The notes: a model not told the origin generated them from the sequence alone. Counted from the stretch's first letter, positions 17,486 to 25,984 are shown. The stretch is DNA of 57,471 nt from Pseudomonadota bacterium (GCA_021848725.1 JAJZTS010000010.1:1-57471), one strand, 5' to 3'. Numbers and translations: made by a program.

Positions 17486-17779
17486 AAGCCCAGGCCGGGA
17501 TGGTCATTCAACGAATAGTGTACAGTACGCTTGATTAAAAACACATATCGTGTATATTGTCGGTTGAACCGATTACCTCCCTGACCACCGCGATGGTGGT
17601 GTTTCGCCCGGCACCTGCCGGGCGTTTTTGTTTGTGCCGTGTCGATGGCTTGGCATGGAGGGCTTGGCACCATTCGGATGCGCGCGCCTTGTGTTGGTGC
17701 AGGGCGCAGCGGCGCAAGCGGCAATATCGATTGCCACGGCGGGTCTTGCGGCTGGCACGCTACTTGCCATGGTCCAGGC
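17473..17779. other. Divergent regulatory region between XRE gene and chemoreceptor
   Basis: 307 bp without a gene. From left to right it holds the XRE operator candidate, a TGTACA palindrome (17519-17524), a plus-strand sigma-70-like pair TTGATT (17531-17536) and TATATT (17553-17558) with a 16-nt spacer, an ACAC-N5-GTGT inverted repeat (17541-17553) overlapping that box, and the sigma-54 site at 17753-17768. Confidence 0.5.
17753..17768 (+). promoter_or_regulatory. Sigma-54 type -24/-12 promoter at a start codon
   Basis: TGGCACGCTACTTGCC matches the RpoN consensus with GG at 17754-17755 and GC at 17766-17767. The predicted transcription start (about 17779) falls on the annotated ATG at 17780, which would give a leaderless message. 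Either translation starts elsewhere, the leaderless form is real, or the site is fortuitous. Confidence 0.55.
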
Positions 17780-18994
17780 ATGAACCAAGCGATTGCACTT
17801 CCGATTCCTTCCGAACTGGGCGAGACCGCTGCGAACGCGGCGAGCCTGCGTCTGTTTTCATGTTGGCGCGACGTGGCGAGCGATGCCTTGCCCTTGCTGT
17901 TGGCCGCCTTGGCTGGCGCCCTGGTCGCCACCGGTCTGCCGTGGACGCCATGGGCCATCGCGCCGGCGGGCCTGAGCCTGCTGTGGATATGGCGCCGGCG
18001 CCGGCGGGCGCGGCTGGCGCGCGAAGAGTTGCTGCAGTTTGCTGCCGCAGTCGAAGCCGGTGACCTGACGACTCGGCTGCGGCCGAGCGGTGCGAATGAC
18101 GTCGCCGTCGTCGAAGGCCTGAACACGATGGCGCGTGCCTATGTTCGCCTGCTGGCCAATCTGGCGCGTTCGGTGCGCGAGCTGGCCAGTTCCGCCAGCG
18201 AAAGCAGCGCCAATGCCGGTCACGGCAATGCCGGGGTACATGCGCAACGCGAGGTCACGCTGGCCTCGGCGGCGACCTTGGAGCAATTGTCGGTCAGCCT
18301 GTCCGCCACCTCCGATCATGCCGTCGAGGCGGCCCGCCTGGCCGATGCGGCGAATCAGGCGGCGGATCAAGGCAGTCGCAATGGCGAGACCTTGGCCCGC
18401 CGCATGGGCTTGATTGGCGCCGGCATGGATAAGACCAGCCGCATGGCGCAACAACTCAATGCGCGCTCGGTCGAGATCGGCGGCATCGTCGAGACCATCG
18501 CCGCCATCGCGGCGCAGACCAATCTGCTTGCGCTCAACGCCGCCATCGAAGCGGCGCGCGCCGGCGAGGCCGGTCGTGGCTTCGCCGTGGTCGCCGACGA
18601 GGTGCGCCGGTTGGCCGAACACACCAAGTCGGCCACCGACGAAATCCAAGGCTTGATCGAAGGCCTGCAAGGCGATGTCGGCTCGGTGTTCGGCGCGATC
18701 GATCAGGCCGGCAGCGAGGTGACGCATGGCCAAGCCGAGGCCGAGCAGGTGCTGGCCATGCTCGCGCAGATCGCCAAGCAGATCGCACAAACTCAAATCG
18801 CGGTCAGGGAGATCGCCGATGCCAGCACCGAGCAAAGCCGGGCCAGCCAGAGTCTGGCGGCCGATGTCGAACAAGTGTCCAGCCTGGCCGAGCGCAACGA
18901 AGCCCTGGTGCACGACAACCAGGAACTGGCGCGTTATTTGGAACAGATGTCGCACCAACTGGGCGAGTTGCTCCAGTCCTACCGCTACGAGTGA
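17780..18994 (+). CDS. Methyl-accepting chemotaxis protein without sensor domain
   Basis: Chemoreceptor of 404 aa. Two closely spaced membrane helices (about 36-53 and 57-71) form a hairpin with almost no periplasmic loop, followed by an Arg-rich stop ([13 protein letters not shown]), a HAMP-like segment (about 82-130) and a signalling domain with the conserved tip [20 protein letters not shown]. There is no recognisable ligand-binding domain. I start it at the ATG at 17780; the open frame extends upstream to 17639 without family resemblance. It is followed after 8 bp by a NIT-like protein gene, which may supply the sensor function. XRE gene divergent. Confidence 0.88.
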   Translation: MNQAIALPIPSELGETAANAASLRLFSCWRDVASDALPLLLAALAGALVATGLPWTPWAIAPAGLSLLWIWRRRRRARLAREELLQFAAAVEAGDLTTRLRPSGANDVAVVEGLNTMARAYVRLLANLARSVRELASSASESSANAGHGNAGVHAQREVTLASAATLEQLSVSLSATSDHAVEAARLADAANQAADQGSRNGETLARRMGLIGAGMDKTSRMAQQLNARSVEIGGIVETIAAIAAQTNLLALNAAIEAARAGEAGRGFAVVADEVRRLAEHTKSATDEIQGLIEGLQGDVGSVFGAIDQAGSEVTHGQAEAEQVLAMLAQIAKQIAQTQIAVREIADASTEQSRASQSLAADVEQVSSLAERNEALVHDNQELARYLEQMSHQLGELLQSYRYE

Positions 18995-19002
18995 GGTAAA
19001 TC

Positions 19003-19905
19003 ATGGCTATCGCAATCGGAATCGCCGCGGCTGTATTGCTGTATTTCGCGATGCGCTATCGCAACGCCATGCGCCGGGACGGCAGGCGCCTAGCCACTGC
19101 GCGCCAGGCGCTCGAAGGCTGCGGGCATCTGCTCGCATTGCTGCGCGCCTTGCAACAGCATCGCGGTCTGAGCAGCGGTTGGCTGGCCGGCGAGCGACAA
19201 TTCGAGGGGCGCATGGGCGCGCGCCGGCAAGAGGTCGAGCGCGAGCTGATCGTCTTAGCGGAAACCGCCCAGGCCGAGCTGCTTATGGCGCGCCCTTGTT
19301 TCACGCCGCACGATCTAAGCTTGTTCCACTTCCGTTGGAAGGCGCTGGTCGATGAGTTGCCAGGCCTGTCCATTGAGCAGAGCATCGCTCGCCACAGCCA
19401 GATGATCACCCACACCCTGGATTGGTTGACTGCTTTGGGCGAGGCGCGTATCGAATTGCCGGCAGCCGACTTGGTCGATGCCGACGCCGTGCGCAACTAT
19501 GCCAGCCGCTTGCCGCTGCTGGCCGAATATCTCGGCCAGGCGCGTGCGGTCGGCAGCGGCGTGGCCGCGCGCGGCAGCTGCACGCCGGTCGCGCGTGTGC
19601 GCCTGATGTTTTTGGCCAGCCGCGCCGAATCGCTACAGAAACAGGCCATGCAAGTAGCCGGCGACCGGCAGGCGCTGGTTGCTGCGCAAGCGGTCGCGGC
19701 GCTGACGGGCATGGTGCGGCAAAAGCTCTTGGCCGAGCGTGCGGTCACGGTGGGCGCCGAGGCCTATTTCGCCGCGGCCACCGAGGCCATCGATGCGGTG
19801 TTCGCCTGGATCGATACCTGCGGCCGAGACATTCGGCGTGAACTCGATGCCGGCGGTGCCGGCGAGGCAGTCAATGCGTCGGCGCCGGCGGCGGGGGTGG
19901 TTTAG
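19003..19905 (+). CDS. NIT-like (nitrate/nitrite-sensing type) membrane-anchored protein
   Basis: 300 aa. One N-terminal membrane helix (about 2-17) is followed by an Arg-rich segment (RYRNAMRRDGRR), so the rest should be cytoplasmic. Residues about 35-235 are all-helical and resemble the NIT domain: the LRALQQHRGLSSGWLAGE segment corresponds to the NIT 'LQxERGxSxGFL' motif, and the later LLAEYLGQARAVGSGVAARG resembles its second conserved helix. No kinase, HTH or methyl-accepting part is present. It is transcribed 8 bp after the sensorless chemoreceptor with a GAGGT ribosome site. The assignment rests on motif memory only, so moderate confidence. Confidence 0.6.
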   Translation: MAIAIGIAAAVLLYFAMRYRNAMRRDGRRLATARQALEGCGHLLALLRALQQHRGLSSGWLAGERQFEGRMGARRQEVERELIVLAETAQAELLMARPCFTPHDLSLFHFRWKALVDELPGLSIEQSIARHSQMITHTLDWLTALGEARIELPAADLVDADAVRNYASRLPLLAEYLGQARAVGSGVAARGSCTPVARVRLMFLASRAESLQKQAMQVAGDRQALVAAQAVAALTGMVRQKLLAERAVTVGAEAYFAAATEAIDAVFAWIDTCGRDIRRELDAGGAGEAVNASAPAAGVV

Positions 19906-20234
19906 GCTAATAAAGCCTGACTTCATTTCGCCGTTGGCGGGTAGCGGCAATCATCTGTTCTTAGCTTAGGTCAGGGCATGGGAGCCGGGCCGGCAGTACT
20001 TACACCAAGCGCACCGTTCCCTGCGTTGCTTGCGCGCCGACCATAAGGGGCATTCCACCGAACCTCGACCCGCATACCGACGCTCGTGGGACTCGCCGCG
20101 CTCATTGCGCAATATTTCGCGCAGCTATTCCGGGCGAGCGCGGGTATATTGCCGATCACATAACTATAAGTTTGTTCGTCGTTCAAGGCGGCGCAATTCG
20201 ACGCAGCCGGTCTGTCTCTTTAAGGGGAGTTGTC
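19906..20234. other. Intergenic region before the thaumatin-like gene
   Basis: 329 bp without a convincing gene. It holds a small hairpin at 20106-20123 (TGCGC/GCGCA) and an A/T-rich stretch around 20146-20172 (GGTATATTG, ATAACTATAAG) that may carry the promoter of the 20235 gene. An ORF start at 20172 runs into that gene in frame but lacks a ribosome site. I see no sigma-54 site with correct spacing here. Confidence 0.45.
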
Positions 20235-23030
20235 ATGTTCATGCCGATGAAGGGCCACATTGCTGGCCTGGGTGCAATGTTGTTCGCCGCAGGGCTGGCT
20301 CTCGCCGCACCGGGCCAGGCCGGGAATCTGACCATCACCGATGCCTATTCGAGCGATTTACCGGTGCAGGTGAAATGCCCGGGTGGCCAGATTGAAACGA
20401 TCACCGACAGCCAGCCGGTGTTCTGCACGGTGCAGGCGGGTAATGTCGTGACATTGACCAACCAGGCCGGGGTGTCGTGCATGGCGCGCATTGCCGTCGG
20501 CGGGGCGGTCGACAAGAAGAAGAGCACCTGCGTTTCCGGCAATTATGCGCCGGGGACGCTGGCGCTGACCGCCAACCAAGGGGTCTACCCCGGCGTGTTA
20601 TGGACCCTCATCGACGGCTATTCCGGGGACTGGGGCAACGGCGGCGTCGCGGTCATGTGCCCGAACGGCGTGGTTCGGACGATTGGCTCGTCGAGCCCAG
20701 TCAGCTGCGCGATTCCGGCCAACGGCGCGCTGAAGTTCAAGGTCGGTGGCAACGTGGCCTGCACCGCGAACTTCGACAAGAATTCGAATTACCTGCCCGC
20801 TACCAGCACCTGCAAGCCGGCCTCGTATTCCGGCAATACCATGGTGTTCCCATCAAGCCAAGGGGTTTACCCCAGCGTCTTGTGGACCTTCGTCGACGCG
20901 GATAATTCCGATTGGCCGGTGGCGGTGGCGTGCCCGAACAATGTGACGCAGACGATCGATTCGTCGAGTTCGGTCAACTGCGCGGTTACCGCCAATGGCC
21001 AGGTGCAGTTCAGCGTCGGCGGCAAGCTGGCCTGTACCGCGAACTTCGACGCGAACTCCAACTATCTGCCGGCTAGCAGTACGTGTAAGCCGGCCGCTTC
21101 CTCCGGCAATACCTTGGCCTTCTCGGCGAGCCAGGGCGTGGTGCCGCCCATTGCGCCGAACCGGATCGTCGATATCGGCTTTGCCGGCGGCGGGGCGGCG
21201 GTATCGTGCGCAAGCGGGACATGCGGTACGGTTTCCAATCAGCAGGTCGTATTGCCCGGCCCGCTGAACCAGAATGGGGCGATGACCTTGGGCTTCGCCA
21301 CCGGCAGCGGCACGGCGCAGGTCTCGTGCAATGTCAGCTTCTATAACAACTTCATCGATGACCGGCAGACGACGTGCCAGGGCGTTACCCTGGTGGCACC
21401 GAGCGGCCCGGGCACGGCATATCAACTGACCTTCCCGTCGACGACGGTGGGCAAAAGCACGGTGGGCGAGTTGTTGGTTTACCCGCCGGCTCCGGCATCG
21501 GCCCCGACCGGCACTCAGGTCGGCAGCCGGACCCTGACCTTCGTCAACAAATGCAGCCAGCCGGTGTGGTACGGCCTGGTATCGGGAACCGTCGGGCCCA
21601 AGCCGGGGGCCGGCGAGCATGGCAACGCCAAGGCCAGCGGCAATCTGTGCGCGGGCGCTCCCGCCGGCAAGAATGTCACGTGCCCCTATGGCACCAGTTG
21701 CCGCTATGTGAACAGCAGCCAAGCGTATTGCTTCTACAATCCGGCGGACCCGGCCATGCCGGCCAATGGCAATCGCTTGCAGCAGTACATGCTGGCCGCT
21801 GCGTCCAGTTCCAGCCCGACGAGCGGTTCGGTGACGATCCCGATCTATCGGGAAAACGCCGTCGTCTTCAGCGGCGGCGCCTCGGCGCGCCTGGGCTGCC
21901 AGGACGCCGCCGGCAACCCCACCCAGTGCGCGGTGGGCAACTGCAACGACGACAAGAATGCGCTGGGTTGCGGCTACACCAACGGCACCGGCAACGGCGC
22001 GACTATCGCCGAGTTCACCTTGCAGGCGCAGGCCATGGATTACTACGACATCAGCATCATCAACGGCGCGCACGTGCCGATGAGCATGGCGCCGACCGCC
22101 GGCCAGACGCCCGATCCGACGCAGAAAGGCAGCACGGTCGGTTACTACTGGTGCGGGGCGCCCGGTTCCGCCAATAAGACCGCGGCATCCGGCCAGCCGG
22201 TGTGCGACTGGAATCTCGCCGCGCACCTGACGGGCGCCCAAGGGGTCCCGCAGGCCAAGGCAAAGTACTTTGTCGGCGTGACAGCGCCCAAGATCACCGC
22301 CGCCCAGCGCGATGGGAAAGGTAATATCGATGTGAGCAAGCTCAACTACTGTGCGAGCGATGCCGATTGCGCCGGCCAGCGATCTTGCGGCCTGTCGCTC
22401 GACCTGCTGTCGCAACTCGCCGCAGCCAAACGCAGCGGCCTATTCTCGGCGGCGGGGGCCAACGGCAAGGCGGGGCCTTACACCTGCGGCAAGAAGCTGG
22501 GCTACAGCACGCCGGTCGATATCTGCGCGCTGGTCACCTCGGGCGACGACGGTTTCCTGCACTGCAACACGCTGCTCACGCAAACCGCGCCGGGAGCGGT
22601 GGCGGTGAAGGTCGGCAAGAAGGTGAAGAAAGCGCATAAGACGGTGTCGCTGAGCTATGCCAATCTCTATAGCTGCAACGGCCCGACCGACAACTGCGTC
22701 AAGCCAAAGTCCGATTACACCAATAGCGTCTGTTGTGGTTGCTCTACCTGGCAAAAGATTGCCGGCGTCGTATCGGGCATGGCTGCCGCCTGTACCTACA
22801 ACGGTTCCGGCACCAATAGCAATACCGCTTGGGACGGCAGCGGTGCGGGGCCGGACGTCAAGGGCAAGATCGGCTTCCTCAAGCAGGCCTGCCCCTCGGC
22901 CTATGCCTACCAGTTCGACGACGCGACCTCGACCTTCAATTGCTATGTCGATGGCACAGGGGCCGCGGCAGCGTATAACGCAACGAACTACACCATCACC
23001 TTCTGCCCGGCCGGCACGGCGCTTCAGTAG
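20235..23030 (+). CDS. Secreted thaumatin-family protein with N-terminal tandem repeats
   Basis: 931 aa. The start at 20235 follows an AGGGGAG site and opens a signal peptide (MKGHIAGLGAMLFAAGLALA, cleavage about residue 29). Residues 30-315 contain three tandem repeats of about 93 residues (VxCPNxVxxTIxSSSxV; ACTANFDxNSNYLPA; GNTxxFxxSQGVYPxVLW), plus a diverged fourth to about 415. From 431 the chain reads as a thaumatin-like domain: TLTFVNKCSQPVWYGL, AEFTLQ, YYDISIINGAHVPM, SVCCGC, and the terminal CPSAYAYQFDDATSTFNCYV and ITFCPAG. It contains large insertions and many Cys. Thaumatin-like proteins are beta-sandwich, disulfide-rich proteins, some binding or cutting glucans. The bacterial function is unknown. 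Confidence 0.82.
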   Translation: MFMPMKGHIAGLGAMLFAAGLALAAPGQAGNLTITDAYSSDLPVQVKCPGGQIETITDSQPVFCTVQAGNVVTLTNQAGVSCMARIAVGGAVDKKKSTCVSGNYAPGTLALTANQGVYPGVLWTLIDGYSGDWGNGGVAVMCPNGVVRTIGSSSPVSCAIPANGALKFKVGGNVACTANFDKNSNYLPATSTCKPASYSGNTMVFPSSQGVYPSVLWTFVDADNSDWPVAVACPNNVTQTIDSSSSVNCAVTANGQVQFSVGGKLACTANFDANSNYLPASSTCKPAASSGNTLAFSASQGVVPPIAPNRIVDIGFAGGGAAVSCASGTCGTVSNQQVVLPGPLNQNGAMTLGFATGSGTAQVSCNVSFYNNFIDDRQTTCQGVTLVAPSGPGTAYQLTFPSTTVGKSTVGELLVYPPAPASAPTGTQVGSRTLTFVNKCSQPVWYGLVSGTVGPKPGAGEHGNAKASGNLCAGAPAGKNVTCPYGTSCRYVNSSQAYCFYNPADPAMPANGNRLQQYMLAAASSSSPTSGSVTIPIYRENAVVFSGGASARLGCQDAAGNPTQCAVGNCNDDKNALGCGYTNGTGNGATIAEFTLQAQAMDYYDISIINGAHVPMSMAPTAGQTPDPTQKGSTVGYYWCGAPGSANKTAASGQPVCDWNLAAHLTGAQGVPQAKAKYFVGVTAPKITAAQRDGKGNIDVSKLNYCASDADCAGQRSCGLSLDLLSQLAAAKRSGLFSAAGANGKAGPYTCGKKLGYSTPVDICALVTSGDDGFLHCNTLLTQTAPGAVAVKVGKKVKKAHKTVSLSYANLYSCNGPTDNCVKPKSDYTNSVCCGCSTWQKIAGVVSGMAAACTYNGSGTNSNTAWDGSGAGPDVKGKIGFLKQACPSAYAYQFDDATSTFNCYVDGTGAAAAYNATNYTITFCPAGTALQ
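20322..21479 (+). repeat. Coding tandem repeats of the thaumatin-like gene
   Basis: Protein-level repeat units of roughly 93-100 codons at about 20322-20618, 20619-20900, 20901-21179 and a diverged unit 21180-21479. Units 2 and 3 are also close at DNA level (GCGAACTTCGAC and TCCGGCAATACC recur at the same spacing of 282 bp). This suggests relatively recent duplication and a target for repeat-number change. Confidence 0.75.
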
Positions 23031-23049
23031 CGACGGCGGCGGTCGAAGC

Positions 23050-24021
23050 TCAAGCCAGGGCGGCGCCGGCTAGCGCCGCCCCCTTCAAACCCACATCCTC
23101 GTCCAGCACCACGCCAACCGGCACGTTGCGGGTCCATTCGGCGAAGCGGCCCTTGTTGTGGAAGCCGTCCATGAACTCCGGGTGCTTGAGCAGGGGGAGG
23201 ATCTTCGGTGCGATGCCGCCGGCGAGGTAGATGCCGCCTCGGGCCTGGGCGAGCAGGGCGAGGTCGCCGGCGGTCTGGCCGTAGATGCGGCAGAACAGGC
23301 GCATAGCCTCGACGGCTTGCGCTTCGCTTTGGTTCAGCGCGGCTTGGGCGATGGCGGCGGCGGGCAGCGTGTCGTGCAGCAGGCTGTCCGGTTCGTGTTC
23401 TCGGCCGGATTCGTGCAGGCGGAAACGATAGAGCGCGACGATGCCGGGGCCGGATAGGATGCGTTCGGCCGAGGCGCGCTTGTATTCGGCGCGCAGGAAA
23501 TTGAGCAGTCTGATCTGCTCGTCGTCCATCGGCGCGAAGCCGATATGGCCGCCTTCCGATGGCAGCGGCACGTGGCGTCGGCCGTTCCACACGCAGATCG
23601 ATACCCCTAAGCCGGTGCCGGCGCCGAGCACGGCGCGTGCTGCCTCTTCGATGAGGTGCCCGCTTTGCAAGACGGCGCGGTGCTGGTCGTCGACGGCGTC
23701 GAGGCCATGACCGACGGCGAGGAAGTCGTTGACGAGTTTGACATGCGGCAGCTTGAGCCGGGCCGCGATGCGCTCGGCGTCGATCGTCCAGGCGAGGTTG
23801 GTCAGGTGCGCGTGGCGGCCGTCGGTCGGGCCGGCCACGGCGAAGCAGGCGGCCTCCGGCGCGGGCAGGTGGGCAAGAAAGGCTTGTAGATGGGCTTCCA
23901 GGCCGGTGGCCGCGGCATTGAGATAGCGCTCGCGGTGCAGCAGATGCACGGTGTTGCCGTCGACCTCGCAGAACGCGAGCCGGGTGTTGGTGCCGCCGAT
24001 GTCGCCTGCAATGACGCGCAT
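23050..24021 (-). CDS. glk: Glucokinase
   Basis: ATP-dependent glucose phosphorylation in the cytoplasm. 323 aa. ROK/hexokinase-fold landmarks: the phosphate loop AGDIGGTNTRLAF at the N-terminus, LVNDFLAVGHG with the catalytic Asp, VLGAGTGLGVS, PSEGGHIGFAP, and YLAGGIAPKIL near the end. The start ATG at 24021 (MRVIAGDIGG) fits the family better than an in-frame upstream codon at 24078. It lies 10 bp after the stop of the PAS/GGDEF-like gene, so the two are probably co-transcribed. It is convergent with the thaumatin-like gene, 19 bp apart. Confidence 0.93.
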   Translation of the reverse strand: MRVIAGDIGGTNTRLAFCEVDGNTVHLLHRERYLNAAATGLEAHLQAFLAHLPAPEAACFAVAGPTDGRHAHLTNLAWTIDAERIAARLKLPHVKLVNDFLAVGHGLDAVDDQHRAVLQSGHLIEEAARAVLGAGTGLGVSICVWNGRRHVPLPSEGGHIGFAPMDDEQIRLLNFLRAEYKRASAERILSGPGIVALYRFRLHESGREHEPDSLLHDTLPAAAIAQAALNQSEAQAVEAMRLFCRIYGQTAGDLALLAQARGGIYLAGGIAPKILPLLKHPEFMDGFHNKGRFAEWTRNVPVGVVLDEDVGLKGAALAGAALA

Positions 24022-24031
24022 ACGTCGCTGG

Positions 24032-24955
24032 TCAGTTGGCGTGGATCGCGATATCGCGCTTGGTCCGCGATTGGGCACAGGCAGCTTGGCCGGCGCTCAT
24101 CACGCGGTCGAGGGTTTCCCAGTTGGGCGGGATATGGACCACGCCCATGCTGATGCCGGCTGGATATTCGGCCTTGCCCGAGTGTAGCGCGTGTTGGCCC
24201 AGGCTTTCGTACAGCGTGCGCGCGATGCGTTCGGCGACGTCGTCCGGGCAGGCGGCGAGGGTGATGCCCAGCTGCGCCTCGTCGAGCCGGCCGATCGAGT
24301 CGCTGTCGCGCAGGCGGTTCTGCAGCAGACGCACGATCTGGATCAGCAGTTCGTTGCCGGCCGACGGGCCTTCGTGGCTGCGCACCGCATCGTAGCTGTC
24401 GATGCCGATTACGAGCAGGGTCATCGGGTACTCGCTGGCACGCTTGCTGTTGATGACACGGGCCAGGCGGTCTTCGAAGGCCTGGCGATTCATCGCGCCG
24501 GTGAGGGCGTCGTGCTCGGCCAGCCAGGCCTGTTTGCGCTGTTGCTCGCGCGCCTCGGTCACGTCGCGCATGACCAGCACGCCTTCGACGGCACGGCCGT
24601 CGGCAGCGAGGATGGGCGCGGCCTGGCCTTCCACTTCCAGTTCCAGGCCTTCTTGCGTAATCAAACAGGCCTGATCGCCCAGGCTGGCCAGATTACCTTG
24701 GCTTAGGTCGTGCAGCAGGGCAGGCAGCAGCGGTGCGTGGTCTTTGCGGCCGACGAGCTGCAGGATGTCGGCCAACGGCCGGGCGCGGGCATCACGATGG
24801 CCGATGCCGAGCATGCGTTCGGCGGCGGGGTTGAGCAGGCTGGGTTGGCCGTCCAGGCTGAAGCGCAGCACCGCGCTGGGCAGCGCGTTCAAAGTGACCT
24901 CGGCGGCGCCGGCGTGCGCCATGGGATCGGTGTTGGGCCGGCTATGGCTGGACAT
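24032..24955 (-). CDS. PAS domain protein with degenerate GGDEF domain
   Basis: 307 aa, soluble. A PAS domain occupies about residues 18-135 (LPSAVLRFSLDGQPSLLNPAAERMLG through VLVMRDVTEAREQQ). A diguanylate-cyclase-fold domain follows (about 145-300): it starts LAEHDALTGAMNRQAFEDRLARV as in true cyclases. At the active site, where (R)GGDEF is expected, it reads GRLDEAQLG, so catalysis is very unlikely. The phosphate-binding region is also altered (VIGIDSYDAV). A ligand-binding or regulatory role is more plausible. A strong GGAGG ribosome site precedes the ATG. glk follows closely. Confidence 0.85.
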   Translation of the reverse strand: MSSHSRPNTDPMAHAGAAEVTLNALPSAVLRFSLDGQPSLLNPAAERMLGIGHRDARARPLADILQLVGRKDHAPLLPALLHDLSQGNLASLGDQACLITQEGLELEVEGQAAPILAADGRAVEGVLVMRDVTEAREQQRKQAWLAEHDALTGAMNRQAFEDRLARVINSKRASEYPMTLLVIGIDSYDAVRSHEGPSAGNELLIQIVRLLQNRLRDSDSIGRLDEAQLGITLAACPDDVAERIARTLYESLGQHALHSGKAEYPAGISMGVVHIPPNWETLDRVMSAGQAACAQSRTKRDIAIHAN

Positions 24956-25023
24956 CGTCGCCTCCTGTTACTGGGTGTTCGCGGCCCGCTCGGGCGAGAA
25001 GCCCCGATACTGAACAAAAACCT

Positions 25024-25287
25024 TCAGTCGATCAACTCCATCAAGAGCAATTCGTTGCCGAGGGACAGACGGTCGGTGCTCAGCACGCGCACCAGATGAT
25101 TGCCGCGGCCGAACTTGGTCGCGCGGCCGTGCGCGTCGGCGTGGATGGTCGGATGGTTGGCGGCTTCGAGCACCAGGGTGGGCGGTTCGTCCAGGACCTC
25201 GACCACGGTGCAGTCGTCGCCGAGATAGCGCACCCGCAGGCCGATCAGTGTGCGCAGGTGCGGCAGGTCGATCGGCTGGTCAGCCAT
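25024..25287 (-). CDS. Small conserved protein, 87 aa
   Basis: Function unknown. It begins MADQPIDLPHLRTLIGLRVRYLGDD and looks like a compact beta-rich protein with a pattern typical of small SH3-like folds (VRYLGDDCTVVEVLDEPPTLVLEAA; HLVRVLSTDRLSLGNELLLMEL). No signal peptide or Cys pair. Its start overlaps the end of the amidotransferase gene by 8 bp, so it is translated from the same message. It probably belongs to a group of conserved betaproteobacterial proteins of unknown role. Confidence 0.75.
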   Translation of the reverse strand: MADQPIDLPHLRTLIGLRVRYLGDDCTVVEVLDEPPTLVLEAANHPTIHADAHGRATKFGRGNHLVRVLSTDRLSLGNELLLMELID

Positions 25288-25984
25288 GCAGGCCTCGAAT
25301 CCAGCGGCTGTAGAGCCGGTCGGCGGCTTGGGTCAGTTGCCCGAGGTGGCGCGGCATCAGGTCGAGGATGGTCTGCGGCTGTTGTACCGCCGGGCTGTCG
25401 GACCGGGCGATCTCGTCCGCCCCGTTGGCGCACCAGGTGCGGATCATCGCCTCGGTCATCTCGACGTGGCACTGCATGCCGAGGTGCTTGCCCAATGCAT
25501 AGGCCTGATTGGCGCAATAGGGGCTCTCCAGGATGCGTACCGCGCCGTCGGGAATAGTGAAGGTCTCGCCGTGCCAGTGGAAGGATTCGAAACCGGTGAC
25601 GTCGCCGAACCAGGTGTGGGCCTCAGCGTTGTCGAGCACCTGCACCGCGCCCCAGCCGATCTCCTTGACCCGGTTGCGCGACACGACGCCACCCAGGGCC
25701 TTGGCCATCAGTTGGCCGCCGAGGCAATGGCCGAGCAGCGGGATGTCCAGGTCGACTGCCTGGCGGATCAGGTTCAGGCTGTGCGGAATCCACGGCAGCT
25801 CGTCGTTGACGCTCATCGGCCCGCCCATGAAGACCAGTCCGGCATAGGCCTCGGGCGAGGTGGGCACGCTATCGCCGGCATCGATGCGGATCAGGGTGTA
25901 GGGGATATGCTGCTGGCCGAGGAAGGTGGCGATGTGGCCGGGGCCTTCGCTCTCGGTGTGGCGGAAGATGGCGACGGGTTTCAT
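25280..25984 (-). CDS. Class I glutamine amidotransferase-like protein
   Basis: 234 aa, stand-alone GATase1 domain of the GMP-synthase-like type. The nucleophile elbow is GHCLGGQ (about residues 86-92, Cys present). FHWHGETF and the catalytic His/Glu pair in HVEMTE are conserved, so hydrolase activity on glutamine or a gamma-glutamyl compound is plausible. No synthetase partner is adjacent, and the substrate is unknown. It overlaps the 87-aa gene downstream. Confidence 0.87.
   Translation of the reverse strand: MKPVAIFRHTESEGPGHIATFLGQQHIPYTLIRIDAGDSVPTSPEAYAGLVFMGGPMSVNDELPWIPHSLNLIRQAVDLDIPLLGHCLGGQLMAKALGGVVSRNRVKEIGWGAVQVLDNAEAHTWFGDVTGFESFHWHGETFTIPDGAVRILESPYCANQAYALGKHLGMQCHVEMTEAMIRTWCANGADEIARSDSPAVQQPQTILDLMPRHLGQLTQAADRLYSRWIRGLHG

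Noticed and set aside
17473-18126. N-terminal extension of the XRE frame to 336 codons
   Set aside because: The HTH protein begins at 17472. The upstream part is antisense to the chemoreceptor gene and has no domain.
19935-19950. Sigma-54 site before the thaumatin-like gene
   Set aside because: TGGCGGG is followed by GC at a spacing of 11, not 12, and the -12 half is poor.
20853-22415. Open frame of 520 codons opposite the thaumatin-like gene
   Set aside because: The plus-strand protein has a signal peptide, repeats and thaumatin motifs. The antisense product is Arg/Ala/Gly-rich without any recognisable pattern.
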